A stretch of 17,056 nucleotides of DNA from Desulfohalobiaceae bacterium (GTDB lineage Bacteria > Desulfobacterota > Desulfovibrionia > Desulfovibrionales > Desulfothermaceae). A program made the translations under genes and the position numbers. The stretch is from contig JAIPER010000024.1 in the NCBI GenBank assembly GCA_021737115.1, forward strand, positions 1-17,056, read 5' to 3'. Below the pieces are notes generated by a model that was not told the DNA's origin, searched no databases, and saw nothing but the letters and a program-made list of their open reading frames with translations. Below, one piece after another: positions 6,624 to 16,603 of this stretch. Every line of letters starts with the position of its first letter. Position 1 is the first letter of the stretch.

Positions 6624-7568
6624 CTATTGCTCCTGGTTGTGTTCCAGACGGCTGATTTCAGTCAGGATTTCCCGGCCTCCGGATTCAAGGATCTCTCTGC
6701 CCACCTCCCGGCCCAGCGCTTCGGCCGAGGCTGGATCCGATTCTTTGGAACTACAGATCATTCTTCGGCCGTCTGGATCGGAAACAAAACCGGACAAGAC
6801 GATTCTGCCGTTCTTTATTTCGGCATAGCCTCCCATGGGCACCTGACAGCCGCCCTCAACCTCCTGAAGAAAAGCCCTTTCCGCGGTGACCGCGATTCTG
6901 GTCGGTTCGTGGTCCAGGACTTCGAGGATAGAAGCCAGTTCTCGGTTGTCCCGGTGAAACTCGATCCCCAGGGCTCCCTGGCCAACTGCAGGCAGAAAAT
7001 CAGGCGGGGAGAGCCGGTAATGATAGGTAGCTCCGATGCCAAGGCGCTCCAACCCGGCCGAAGCCAGGACCACGGCCTGATATTCTCCTTGCTCTAATTT
7101 GCGCAGCCTGGTGTCCAGGTTGGCGCGCAGGGGCTTTATCCGCAGATCCGGCCTGAGGGACAGGAGCTGGGCCTGACGGCGCAGACTGCTGGTCCCGACC
7201 GCGGCTTCACTGGGGAGAGAAGCCAGATCCGGAAATTCCTGGCTGACCAGAGAGTCTCCGGGATTCCCCCGTTCAGGAAGCACCCCCAGGGTAAGATCAG
7301 GGACGATTTCACCCGGCACGTCTTTGAGGCTGTGCACTGCCAGATCCGCTTCCCCTGAAAGGATCGCCTCTTCAATCTCCTTGACGAACAATCCCTTGCC
7401 GCCCACCTTGGCCAGGGGAATATCCAGGATGGTGTCTCCGGTGGTTTTGACGATCTTCAGTTCCACAAGCAGATCCCGATACTGCTTTTTGAGCTGATCC
7501 GCAATATACTCCGCCTGCCAGAGGGCCAGTTTGCTTCCCCGGGTGGCGATGGTCACCTTTTTGGGCAT
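6624..7568 (-). CDS. hemC: Porphobilinogen deaminase (hydroxymethylbilane synthase)
   Basis: Joins four porphobilinogen units into hydroxymethylbilane, the linear precursor of uroporphyrinogen III, in the cytoplasm. 314 residues, a normal length. The start reads MPKKVTIATRGSKLALWQAE. KTTGD, HSLKDVP with catalytic Asp83, GTSSLRRQAQ, LRANLDTRLRKL and the dipyrromethane-cofactor Cys241 in VEGGCQVPMG are all present. The ATG at 7568 has AAGGA six bases upstream and is preferred over an in-frame TTG at 7574. In sulfate reducers this pathway feeds sirohaem, cobalamin and haem. The upstream neighbour is the FmdB-type gene, 196 bp away with a 7-bp repeat array at its stop, so hemC probably has its own promoter. 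Confidence 0.97.
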   Translation of the reverse strand: MPKKVTIATRGSKLALWQAEYIADQLKKQYRDLLVELKIVKTTGDTILDIPLAKVGGKGLFVKEIEEAILSGEADLAVHSLKDVPGEIVPDLTLGVLPERGNPGDSLVSQEFPDLASLPSEAAVGTSSLRRQAQLLSLRPDLRIKPLRANLDTRLRKLEQGEYQAVVLASAGLERLGIGATYHYRLSPPDFLPAVGQGALGIEFHRDNRELASILEVLDHEPTRIAVTAERAFLQEVEGGCQVPMGGYAEIKNGRIVLSGFVSDPDGRRMICSSKESDPASAEALGREVGREILESGGREILTEISRLEHNQEQ

Positions 7569-7724
7569 CTCCAATCCTTGTTTCTTGACAGATCCAGGTC
7601 TGGTTTATCTCACAACGGCATCTTATGCCTTGATTGCAATGCTGTTTCCGCAAAAAGAAATACTGGTCGGGATATCCGGCCGGCGTCCGGGCTGACCTCC
7701 GGCTCCTGTCTCCCCGTCACCTCT

Positions 7725-7759
7725 CCTCACTCCTAACTCCTCACTACTCACTCCTCACT
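7725..7759. repeat. Five-unit 7-bp tandem repeat (CCTCACT type)
   Basis: CCTCACT, CCTAACT, CCTCACT, ACTCACT and CCTCACT lie just beyond the minus-strand stop of the FmdB-type gene (TAG at 7765-7767). Twenty bases (7726-7745) are identical to 16773-16792 in the array at the ptsI stop, including the variant unit CCTAACT. Confidence 0.75.
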
Positions 7760-7764
7760 TTCCT

Positions 7765-8004
7765 CTATCCGCAGGTTGCGCAACTGCCTCCACCGCATCC
7801 GGAGCATCCCGAACCACCGGAAGCCGGGACAGCGGCCTCGCCCAGTTCCGCAGATCCACTTTTAACCTTGGCCCGGCAGCGGGAGATCAGCTTCCTGGTC
7901 TGCTTGGAACCGCACTGAGGACAAAGGATCGCATCCTGTTCGCCGATGACCAGCTCTTCGAACTGATCGTCGCATTCTTCGCACAGGTATTCAAAAATGG
8001 GCAT
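7765..8004 (-). CDS. FmdB-family zinc ribbon protein
   Basis: A 79-residue protein with the FmdB-type N-terminus MPIFEYLCEECDDQFEELV. Two Cys pairs, C8/C11 (CEEC) and C28/C31 (CPQC), form a zinc ribbon, and KLISR follows as usual. The C-terminus is rich in Gly and Cys (CSGCGGGSCATCG), which is common in this family. The family name comes from a putative regulator of formamidase genes, but its members have no settled function. CAGGAG lies six bases before the ATG at 8004. It lies 72 bp downstream of gmhA and may be co-transcribed with it. Confidence 0.93.
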   Translation of the reverse strand: MPIFEYLCEECDDQFEELVIGEQDAILCPQCGSKQTRKLISRCRAKVKSGSAELGEAAVPASGGSGCSGCGGGSCATCG

Positions 8005-8076
8005 GCTATTCTCCTGAATAAATTCTTTTAATCACGGACAACTATTTAGTATATCTTCGATTTTCATTTTACAATC

Positions 8077-8676
8077 TCAGAAATCCCGGTCTTTAGCCTC
8101 AAACAAAAAATATTCCACCAGACTGCAGAGCATGTGACCCGCAGCGATATGGACTTCCTGGATCAAAGGTGTTTCCGCGCTTTGAACCTGCAGCAAATAG
8201 TCACATTGCTTTCGCATCAGATCCCCGTTTTTACCGACCATTCCGATTGTCTTCAGGCCGATCTCGGAAGCCTGGGTCAAGGCCTGCAGGACATTCGGAC
8301 TGCTCCCAGAGGTGGAAAAAGCCAGGAGAACATCCCGCTTGCCGGCCAGCCCCTGGATCTGTTTTCGGAAAATCTGATCAAACCCGTAATCATTGCTGAT
8401 AGCAGTAAGAACTGATGTATCGGTTGTCAAGGCCAGGGCGGCAAGTGAAGGACGCTCCCTTTGAAACCGCGAAACGAATTCAGCGGCCAGGTGCTGGGCA
8501 TCTGCAGCACTCCCTCCATTGCCGCACAAAAGCAGTTTGCCGCCTGCTTCCAGCTTCCCGGCGATAACCCCGGCCGCTTCGACCAGCCGTTCTTTGTGAC
8601 TGCTGAAAAAATCCTGTCGCAAGCGGGCGCCTTGAACACCATACGCCTCTACTCTGGAAACCGCTGCTTGGGTCAT
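8077..8676 (-). CDS. gmhA: Phosphoheptose isomerase (sedoheptulose-7-phosphate isomerase)
   Basis: Converts sedoheptulose 7-phosphate to D-glycero-D-manno-heptose 7-phosphate, the first step of ADP-heptose supply for the LPS inner core; cytoplasmic. 199 residues, a normal length. SIS-domain sugar-phosphate motifs are visible: CGNGGSAADAQHLAAEF (residues 51-67, with Glu66) and FSTSGSSPN (120-128). The late QEVH...H segment (Gln173, His181) fits the metal and catalytic residues of the family. The ATG at 8676 has AGAGGA just upstream; a longer frame to 8742 lacks family-like sequence and would overlap the divergent kinase gene. Other heptose genes (hldE, gmhB) are not in the window. Confidence 0.94.
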   Translation of the reverse strand: MTQAAVSRVEAYGVQGARLRQDFFSSHKERLVEAAGVIAGKLEAGGKLLLCGNGGSAADAQHLAAEFVSRFQRERPSLAALALTTDTSVLTAISNDYGFDQIFRKQIQGLAGKRDVLLAFSTSGSSPNVLQALTQASEIGLKTIGMVGKNGDLMRKQCDYLLQVQSAETPLIQEVHIAAGHMLCSLVEYFLFEAKDRDF

Positions 8677-8723
8677 CCTATCCTCTTGGACATTTTTACG
8701 GTCTATGTTACGTTGCCCTGGCC

Positions 8724-9296
8724 ATGAAAAAGGACAACCCACGGGATTCCTCCTCCAGGCCCCCTTTTCGCGACCAGGGGCCGCGATCTGCTCCCTGCCT
8801 GAGTCTCATCGGCATGCCGGGTTCCGGCAAAACCACTCTTGCCGCGGCCTTGTCCGTCGGGCTCCGATGGGCCTGGATCGATACAGACCAGGTCATGGAG
8901 GCCTGGTTCGGAGCGCCCTTGCAGGAAATCCGGGACAGGCTGGGGCCCTCCGGGTTTTTGCAGGCGGAAGAAGAAACCGTTCTGGGCCTCGGGATCAAAC
9001 GAGGCATCATTGCCAGCGGCTGCAGTGTGGTTTTGAGTCAAAAGGCCATGCACTCTCTAAAAGAAATCGGAAACGTCGTCTACCTCAAAGCCGATCCCGG
9101 CGTGCTTGAGCACAGGATCGGCACAAAACCCAACCGGGGGCTGATCATCCAGGCCGGTCAGACCCTTGACGACCTTTTCCGGAAACGTGATCCGCTTTAC
9201 CGGCATTATGCAGATCAGACCATCCGCACCGACCTTAATTCCCCGGACCGTTGTCTGCAGATGATTCTTAACCGGTTCTTTCCGATAGAAGTCTGA
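8724..9296 (+). CDS. Shikimate-kinase-like P-loop kinase with altered substrate residues
   Basis: 190 residues in the shikimate kinase fold. Walker A GMPGSGKTT is at 30-38, preceded by about 28 extra residues that may reflect a late true start. DTD (53-55) matches the metal/shikimate aspartates. The lid holds HRIGTKPNRGL (130-140), and RDPLYRHYAD (155-164) is the usual R-x-PLY-x-x-x-AD. Two sites deviate. The usual GFR-x-x-E, whose Arg binds shikimate, is GFLQAEEE (77-84). The Gly-rich shikimate loop GGS is SGCS (98-101). It may be a true shikimate kinase of a divergent clade, or a relative acting on another small hydroxy acid. The start at 8724 has no strong ribosome binding site. It leads a three-gene plus-strand run and diverges from gmhA over 47 bp. 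Confidence 0.8.
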   Translation: MKKDNPRDSSSRPPFRDQGPRSAPCLSLIGMPGSGKTTLAAALSVGLRWAWIDTDQVMEAWFGAPLQEIRDRLGPSGFLQAEEETVLGLGIKRGIIASGCSVVLSQKAMHSLKEIGNVVYLKADPGVLEHRIGTKPNRGLIIQAGQTLDDLFRKRDPLYRHYADQTIRTDLNSPDRCLQMILNRFFPIEV

Positions 9297-9299
9297 ATT

Positions 9300-9908
9300 A
9301 TGAGCAAGAAAACCAAAAAGTCAGGCCAAAACAAACTCTTTTCCCAACTCGAACTCCTCTACGCCGAAATGGAGGAACAATACGAGCAGGTAGCCCGGAG
9401 CATCGGCCTTGACTGCCGTGATTGTTCGGACAACTGCTGCCTCAGTTATTTTCAACACCACACTTACATCGAGTGGGCCTATCTCTGGCACGGCCTGAAG
9501 AAGCTCCCGGAGAAGACAAGGGAATCGTATCTCCAAAAGGCCAGGGACTACCTCGTTCACCAGGATCAAGCCCTCGGGGAAGGGCGGACTCCGGAGATCA
9601 TGTGTCCCTTGAACGACCGGGGACTCTGCGCCATGTATGAATACAGGCTCATGATCTGCCGCTTTCACGGGGTCCCGAACCAGGTCATGATGCCGGACAG
9701 ATCACTCCGGAAATTTCCCGGCTGCATCGTCTGCCAACAAAAGTCCCGGGGCATGTCCAAGATTCCGTTCCTGGACAGAACCCCTTACTACATAAGACTG
9801 GTTGAGTTGGAAAGAAAACTGCGTAAAGGCACTGCAAAGACCCTGCCCAAGGTCAACCTGACCCTGGCGGAAATGCTGGTCCAGGGGCCGCCGCCTATTC
9901 TCCACTAA
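9300..9908 (+). CDS. YkgJ/UPF0153-family Cys-rich (zinc/iron-chelating) protein
   Basis: 202 residues with nine cysteines arranged as in the YkgJ group. C39 and C42 precede the C46-C47 pair in DCRDCSDNCC. Then come MCPLNDRGLCAMYEYRLMIC (C102, C110, C120) followed by RFHG, and GCIVC (C142, C145). Such proteins are thought to bind a metal or Fe-S cluster; their cellular job is not established. There is no signal peptide. The gene starts three bases after the stop of the kinase gene and has little ribosome binding site of its own, so translation is probably coupled to it. Confidence 0.85.
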   Translation: MSKKTKKSGQNKLFSQLELLYAEMEEQYEQVARSIGLDCRDCSDNCCLSYFQHHTYIEWAYLWHGLKKLPEKTRESYLQKARDYLVHQDQALGEGRTPEIMCPLNDRGLCAMYEYRLMICRFHGVPNQVMMPDRSLRKFPGCIVCQQKSRGMSKIPFLDRTPYYIRLVELERKLRKGTAKTLPKVNLTLAEMLVQGPPPILH

Positions 9909-9931
9909 CAATTGAACAAACAGAGGTTGCC

Positions 9932-10486
9932 ATGTACTCTTCTCCGGAATGTTTTAAAAACCCGAAACCTGTTTTCATCCTTTTCGGGTTGCTGGCCGTG
10001 GTATTCCTTTTGACTGGATGCGCCTATCAGTCTGTAGCGCATTTAAAACGGAATCCCTGGCAACCGGAAAAAAAGCAGACCCTGAACATGAACTATCTGG
10101 TCTTTGATTACACCTGCAGGCAAGAAAGGGAAAGTCTGTCTGTGAATGGCCTCGCCCGGCTCAAGCAGGACTCTGTCCCGGACTGGGCGGTTCGAGCCAG
10201 AGACGTCTGGCTGGGGGCCTACCTCAGCGACCAACGGGGGAGCATACTGGCCAAGGATCTGATAATTCTCCAGGCCGGCAAACTGGACATCCAAAAGGGC
10301 TTTGCCTTTGGCTTCGACCTCACTCCTCAGAGCATGGGCAGTGCAGGACCACTTTTCATTACCTTTGGTTATCGCCTGGTCTTAACCACCGATCAACAAA
10401 AAGGACAGATTAAATCAGCAGAAACCGATCTGGAATCAGAGGCGGATGTATTTTTTGCCACTGAGTCCGCTCTGTTTTATAATTAG
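9932..10486 (+). CDS. Predicted lipoprotein of unknown function
   Basis: 184 residues. A hydrophobic signal segment (about residues 13-27) ends in a lipobox LLTGC with Cys30 as the lipidation site, so the mature protein is membrane-anchored in the envelope. Ala31 at +2 gives no inner-membrane retention signal, so outer-membrane sorting is likely. The rest (YLVFDYTCRQERESLSVNG, with several beta-like stretches) matches no family I can name. AGAGG precedes the ATG at 9932. It follows the YkgJ-type gene by 23 bp and is probably the last gene of that plus-strand run. Confidence 0.82.
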   Translation: MYSSPECFKNPKPVFILFGLLAVVFLLTGCAYQSVAHLKRNPWQPEKKQTLNMNYLVFDYTCRQERESLSVNGLARLKQDSVPDWAVRARDVWLGAYLSDQRGSILAKDLIILQAGKLDIQKGFAFGFDLTPQSMGSAGPLFITFGYRLVLTTDQQKGQIKSAETDLESEADVFFATESALFYN

Positions 10487-10539
10487 TCCGGGCAGACAGC
10501 TACTGTCCGGCAACCTTAGCCATACAACGAAAACGAGGA

Positions 10540-10657
10540 TTGGTCGTAAACTTACCCGGATACGAGGAACAAGAAATTTTGAAACCGCAGTGTATTCCAA
10601 TACATGAGGATTTCAAAATTTTGCAGTGACGAAGTAGATGGGTGAGTTTTCGACCAA
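10540..10657. repeat. 118-bp imperfect long palindrome between the lipoprotein gene and infA
   Basis: Outer arms at 10540-10557 and 10640-10657 match at 16 of 18 positions, and one mismatch would be a G-U pair in RNA. An internal loop of unpaired sequence follows, then perfect 11-bp arms AAATTTTGAAA (10574-10584) and its complement (10611-10621). At the centre TGTATT (10591-10596) and AATACA (10599-10604) pair around CC. The element lies 54 bp after the lipoprotein stop and seven bases before the infA stop. It could fold as a hairpin in either transcript and may serve as a shared transcript end, or it may be a dispersed palindromic repeat. No coding potential. Confidence 0.6.
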
Positions 10658-10664
10658 GCACCAG

Positions 10665-10883
10665 TTATTTATATCTGAACACAATCCGCCCGCGGGTCAG
10701 ATCATAGGGAGAAAGCTCGACCTTGACTTTGTCCCCGGGTAAGATCCGGATATAGTGTTTCCGCATTTTTCCGGATATATGCCCGAGGATTTCGTGCCCG
10801 TTTTCAAGTTCCACCTTGAACATTGCATTGGGCAAGGCCTCCAGGACCTCTCCCATGACTTCAATAGATTCTTCTTTGGCCAT
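10665..10883 (-). CDS. infA: Translation initiation factor IF-1
   Basis: 72 residues, the standard length, forming a single OB-fold that binds the A site of the 30S subunit during initiation. It begins MAKEESIEVMGEVLEALPNA. The family core MFKVELENGHEILGHISGKM and RKHYIRILPGDKVKVELSPY is complete, ending in GRIVFRYK. AAAAAGGA lies five bases before the ATG at 10883. It is 107 bp beyond the TonB-like gene on the same strand. The gap holds a short palindrome CCGAA-TAT-TTCGG and a TTGACT that could be a -35 element, so infA may have its own promoter. Confidence 0.97.
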   Translation of the reverse strand: MAKEESIEVMGEVLEALPNAMFKVELENGHEILGHISGKMRKHYIRILPGDKVKVELSPYDLTRGRIVFRYK

Positions 10884-10990
10884 ACCAATCCTTTTTTGTT
10901 ATACTTACGGTTGTCATAAATTGAGGTTTTCATTATTCGCAAATCCTGGTAGTCAATGCCGAATATTTCGGTATCCTTGCAATTTATTCC

Positions 10991-11605
10991 TTAATCCTCA
11001 GCGCTTTTCCCGGTAACGTCGAAATAGCACTCAATGATCAGCGGGGTTTGGAGATTCTTCACATCAGATACAGTAGAGAATCTAATCTCCTTAATCATAT
11101 CAAAGACATAAGTCCCCAACTCGGGTGGCCCCTGCAGTCCGGTGATGGAGCGGGGTGTAACCAGGCCGCTTTTCAAGACAGTCATCCGAAGCCGCACCCA
11201 ACCAAGACCGGGTGGAGAAGCCTGCCGCCAGATCGGTATAATCTTTTTCTCGACCTGTTTCAAGATCTTTTGAACCCGGGCATCGACCACCGGTTCCGTA
11301 AGCCTGACCCTTTGCGCCTTTTCCGGGCTGGGCCGGTCTGTTCCCGGGTCTACCCCTTGCTGTAGGGACCCTGCTGGAGGCCTTAAAGTCGAGTCGACCG
11401 TCTTTTGGTCTGCTTTTTTGTGGGCCTTGTCCAGGATATCGTCATCTTCCACCAGATCGACAACCAGTTCTTTCTCGGGATTATTCATAGGCACAGAGGG
11501 ATCTGAAACGAGGCAGAAAATCAGAAACAGGGCGTGGACCAACAGAGACAAAAAAATGGCCGCGCCACCCGGTATGAGAATATATCTGATTTCACTCCTG
11601 CCCAT
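10991..11605 (-). CDS. TonB/TolA-like energy-transducer protein, single membrane anchor
   Basis: About 204 residues. An N-terminal membrane segment (about residues 8-33, ILIPGGAAIFLSLLVHALFL) is followed by a Pro/charged linker and a C-terminal TonB/TolA-like domain (about 110-195: QVEKKIIPIWRQ, WVRLRMTVLKSGLV, FDMIKEIRF). This topology spans the periplasm and fits coupling of inner-membrane energy to the outer membrane. No exbB, exbD or TonB-dependent receptor lies nearby. The ATG at 11605 overlaps the HD gene by 14 bp; an upstream ATG at 11629 has an AAGGGG just before it and would add eight residues. Likely the last gene of the secA-argJ-HD operon, perhaps with infA. Could equally be a TolA-like envelope protein. 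Confidence 0.75.
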   Translation of the reverse strand: MGRSEIRYILIPGGAAIFLSLLVHALFLIFCLVSDPSVPMNNPEKELVVDLVEDDDILDKAHKKADQKTVDSTLRPPAGSLQQGVDPGTDRPSPEKAQRVRLTEPVVDARVQKILKQVEKKIIPIWRQASPPGLGWVRLRMTVLKSGLVTPRSITGLQGPPELGTYVFDMIKEIRFSTVSDVKNLQTPLIIECYFDVTGKSAED

Positions 11606-12194
11606 TTTTATTGGCCCACCAGGAGACATCCACCCCTTTGAACCACCAGTCGGTATGGTCGGTCTGAAGGATCACCGCGGCCAGATGGTTTCCGCTCGCG
11701 GTCCTTAGCCTCTTCAGGGCATGCTCGATCCACTTCTCGGCGTAAGGGTTGCCGAGGTCCTGCTCTTCCTTCAGGCTGAGGATCAAATCAAGCTGATCCG
11801 CATCCTGAGCCAGAACCGATTCTTCTGTCTTGGCCTCTTCCAACTCCTGCTGCGCAACGTGGATGTCTTCTGTGAGACCGGTCCCGCCCAGGGCATCCAG
11901 CAGGGCCTGTTCAACAGCGGCCTGATTATACATCTTGTTCACGTAGTTGAAATCTCCGGTCCTGGCCTCGGGGAGATCATGAAAAAGGCACATGAGCACG
12001 ACCCTGGTCCAGTCCGCACCCGTCATTCTGGCCAGCACATAGCCGATAACCGTGGTCCGGAAACTGTGCTCCGCCACACTCTCATGGCCGGAGCCCAGGA
12101 AATGATATCCGGATCGGGGGATCTTCCGCAGCATGCCGGCTTCAAACAGAAACTCGGCAACCCGTTTGATTTGACTCTCAGCAAAATCCTGCAT
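11592..12194 (-). CDS. HD-domain phosphohydrolase, YfbR/HDDC2-like (probable 5'-deoxynucleotidase)
   Basis: 200 residues. It begins with helices leading to RKIPRSGYHFLG. Metal-binding HD residues are visible: His43 in ESVAEHSF, His72-Asp73 in LFHDLPEARTGD, and a late Asp in QDADQLDL (about 131-136). These match the YfbR/HDDC2 group, which removes phosphate from deoxynucleoside 5'-monophosphates in the cytoplasm; activity here is inferred. It starts one base after the argJ stop (TGA-G-ATG) and its 3' end overlaps the TonB-like gene, so it sits in a tightly coupled operon. Confidence 0.87.
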   Translation of the reverse strand: MQDFAESQIKRVAEFLFEAGMLRKIPRSGYHFLGSGHESVAEHSFRTTVIGYVLARMTGADWTRVVLMCLFHDLPEARTGDFNYVNKMYNQAAVEQALLDALGGTGLTEDIHVAQQELEEAKTEESVLAQDADQLDLILSLKEEQDLGNPYAEKWIEHALKRLRTASGNHLAAVILQTDHTDWWFKGVDVSWWANKNGQE

Positions 12195-12195
12195 C

Positions 12196-13386
12196 TCAAG
12201 ACCTGTAATCGGCGTTGATTTTCACATAATCGGGACTCAGATCCGAGGTCAGGATCTCGAAATCCGCACCGCCGGCCCCCAGCTCGATCCGAATCAGAAT
12301 CGTATCCCTGGCCATGCAGGGCGCCAGCAGGCTGTCCAGATCCTCGCCAAGCGGACGCCCCCGGACAAAAACCGGCCTTTCCCCGATAAAAATGGACACC
12401 AGTTCCGGCTCGAACTCTGCAGCACTGCGCCCGAGGGCGGCCACAATCCGGCCCCAATTGGGATCCCGGCCATAGAGGGCCGTTTTGACAAGGGGGGAAT
12501 GGGCCACGGTCCTGGCCGCGTCTTCGGCCTGGGTCCGGTTTTTCGCCCCCTGGACCTGAATCCGGACGCTTTTTGTCCCTCCTTCGGCATCCTGGATGAG
12601 AAGCGCGGCCAGATCCCGGCACAGGCCGGTGAATTCCCTCTGCAGCTCTTCTCGCTGCTCCGGTTTGATCTTGACCCCGGAGCCGGAGCTGGCCAGGGCC
12701 AGAACGCAGTCATTGGTGCTGGTGTCCCCGTCCACCGTGATCCGGTTGAAGGTCTGGTCCACTGCGGCTCCAAGCACGTCCTGCAGAAGATCCGGGGCAA
12801 CGTCCCCATCACAGAGGATAAACCCCAGCATGGTGGCCATATCGGGACAAATCATGCCCGACCCCTTGGCCAGGCCCATGAGACGCACCTCCTGGCCCTC
12901 GTCAGGACAGAAAGATCTCCAGACAAGTTTGGGAAAGGTGTCCGTGGTCATCATGGCCTTGGCCACGTCAAGAGGACCTGTTTGGGACCTGCTTTGAAAA
13001 AGCCCATCCAGAGCCGCCTCCCAGCGGTTCAGGTCCATTTTTTCGCCGATGACCCCGGTTGAGGCCGGAAGCACGGCCTCTTTTTCCAGTCCAAAGGCCT
13101 CGGCCACCAGTTCACAGCTTTGCAGGCAATCGGCCAATCCCTCTTCTCCGGTACAGGCATTGGCCTGTCCGGCATTGATTAGGATTCCGGCCGCGGTTGA
13201 CGAACCTGACAAAAAGGTCCTGGCCACCTGTACCGGAGCGGCCTGAAACCGATTCCTGGTAAAAACGCCAGCGGCCGCAGCCCGGCGATCACAGCCGATG
13301 AACCCGAGATCATCCCGGCCCTGGTATTTAAAGCCCGCCGCAGTGCTGCAGAAATAGAAGCCTTTTGGTATACTGATCACATCCAT
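12196..13386 (-). CDS. argJ: Glutamate N-acetyltransferase / amino-acid N-acetyltransferase (ArgJ)
   Basis: Transfers acetyl from N-acetylornithine to glutamate, recycling the acetyl group in arginine synthesis; some members also use acetyl-CoA. 396 residues, a normal length. PASTGVIG (108-115) holds the oxyanion-hole Thr110-Gly111. KGSGMICPDMATMLGF has the self-cleavage site between Ala184 and the catalytic nucleophile Thr185, giving alpha and beta chains. FNRITVDGDTSTND and LYGRDPNWGRI are also conserved. The ATG at 13386 directly follows the secA stop, with GGAAGG inside the secA 3' end. Coupling to secA suggests co-transcription. Confidence 0.97.
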   Translation of the reverse strand: MDVISIPKGFYFCSTAAGFKYQGRDDLGFIGCDRRAAAAGVFTRNRFQAAPVQVARTFLSGSSTAAGILINAGQANACTGEEGLADCLQSCELVAEAFGLEKEAVLPASTGVIGEKMDLNRWEAALDGLFQSRSQTGPLDVAKAMMTTDTFPKLVWRSFCPDEGQEVRLMGLAKGSGMICPDMATMLGFILCDGDVAPDLLQDVLGAAVDQTFNRITVDGDTSTNDCVLALASSGSGVKIKPEQREELQREFTGLCRDLAALLIQDAEGGTKSVRIQVQGAKNRTQAEDAARTVAHSPLVKTALYGRDPNWGRIVAALGRSAAEFEPELVSIFIGERPVFVRGRPLGEDLDSLLAPCMARDTILIRIELGAGGADFEILTSDLSPDYVKINADYRS

Positions 13387-15900
<2,514 letters not shown>

Positions 15901-15924
15901 ATATTTATCCGTTCAAATCAAAAA

Positions 15925-16028
15925 GGTTCCAGGTTCACGGTTCACGGTTCACGGTTAAAGAAGCAGAAAAAAGAGGCTTCTCAGGCTGATTACCGTGGTT
16001 TGCAACCTTGAACCGTGAAGGGTGAACC
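15925..16028. repeat. 7-bp repeats (GGTTCAC) with an inverted partner in the smpB-secA gap
   Basis: GGTTCCA, three GGTTCAC units and GGTTAAA run from 15925 to 15959. The opposite arm TTGAACC, GTGAAGG, GTGAACC is at 16008-16028. The two sides can pair over 20 bp with about two mismatches, enclosing roughly 55 nt. On the minus strand the second arm is followed, after seven bases, by a T-run (15920-15924 read as A on plus), so it may end smpB transcription or shape the secA leader. Confidence 0.6.
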
Positions 16029-16057
16029 CAAGAATCTGCTTCTCATGAGCCCATTTC

Positions 16058-16525
16058 CTATTTGTACTTGCTCATTTCACGAGCCATATCCCGCTGCACG
16101 GCCCGCCTTTTCAGCTCTTCCCGCTGATCATGGACCTTCTTGCCCCTGGCCAGGGCGATTTCCATCTTGGCCATGGATCGTTTGAGATAGATACTCGTGG
16201 GCACTATGGTCAGGCCCTTCTGTTCCACTTTGCCCCGGAGCAGGTCGATCTCACGCTTATGCAAGAGAAGCTTGCGGTCCCTGTCCGGGTTGTGACCGGC
16301 GTATCCGGCATTTTCATAGACCGCGATGTGCAGACCGGTGATATATGCTTCGCCCCGGGAAAAAACGACATGGCTGTCCTTGAAGCTGACCCTGTTGTCC
16401 CGGATGGACTTGATCTCCGAACCGGTCAGGACCAGCCCGGCCTCGAATGTCTCCAGGAGGTCATAGTAGCGTCGCACTTTTTTGTTCTGGGCAATTAACT
16501 TCTTGCCGCTTTTATCTTGAGCCAT
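16058..16525 (-). CDS. smpB: SsrA-binding protein SmpB
   Basis: 155 residues, a normal length. Binds tmRNA and brings it to stalled ribosomes for trans-translation. QNKKVRRYYDLLETFEAGLV, LTGSEIKSIRDNRVSFKDSH, LKRSMAKMEIALARGKKVHD and the basic C-terminal tail (KRRAVQRDMAREMSKYK) are all typical. The ATG at 16525 lies after an A-rich stretch with no clear ribosome binding site. The ssrA RNA gene is not in the window. Flanked on both sides by repeat-bearing gaps. Confidence 0.97.
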   Translation of the reverse strand: MAQDKSGKKLIAQNKKVRRYYDLLETFEAGLVLTGSEIKSIRDNRVSFKDSHVVFSRGEAYITGLHIAVYENAGYAGHNPDRDRKLLLHKREIDLLRGKVEQKGLTIVPTSIYLKRSMAKMEIALARGKKVHDQREELKRRAVQRDMAREMSKYK

Positions 16526-16573
16526 ATTTTTTTAGGGACAAACGTTCTTAAAGATATTGAACTATTAAACATC

Positions 16574-16594
16574 AAGCCTGCCTGAGGCAAGGCC
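16574..16594. other. Hairpin with GCCTGAGGC core upstream of smpB
   Basis: GCCTGCC (16576-16582) can pair with GGCAAGGC (16586-16593) around TGA, with one bulged base. It lies between the smpB start and the 8-bp array. On the minus strand it is followed by TTGATGTTTAATAG, a weak T-rich stretch, so it might be a poor terminator for the ptsI transcript. The nine-base core GCCTGAGGC also occurs at the centre of the dnaA/acyP palindrome. Confidence 0.35.
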
Positions 16595-16603
16595 GGCTCC
16601 TGA

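Noticed and set aside
6522..7097. 191-codon plus-strand open frame overlapping hemC
   Set aside because: Antisense to hemC, whose catalytic motifs are complete; its amino-acid content looks random.
8677..8723. Divergent promoter pair between gmhA and the kinase gene
   Set aside because: TTGGAC and TATGTT are only 12 bp apart, and no other hexamers fit, so no promoter can be placed.
15901..16057. SecM-like arrest peptide controlling secA
   Set aside because: No ORF with an upstream ribosome binding site or signal-peptide-like translation is visible in the gap.
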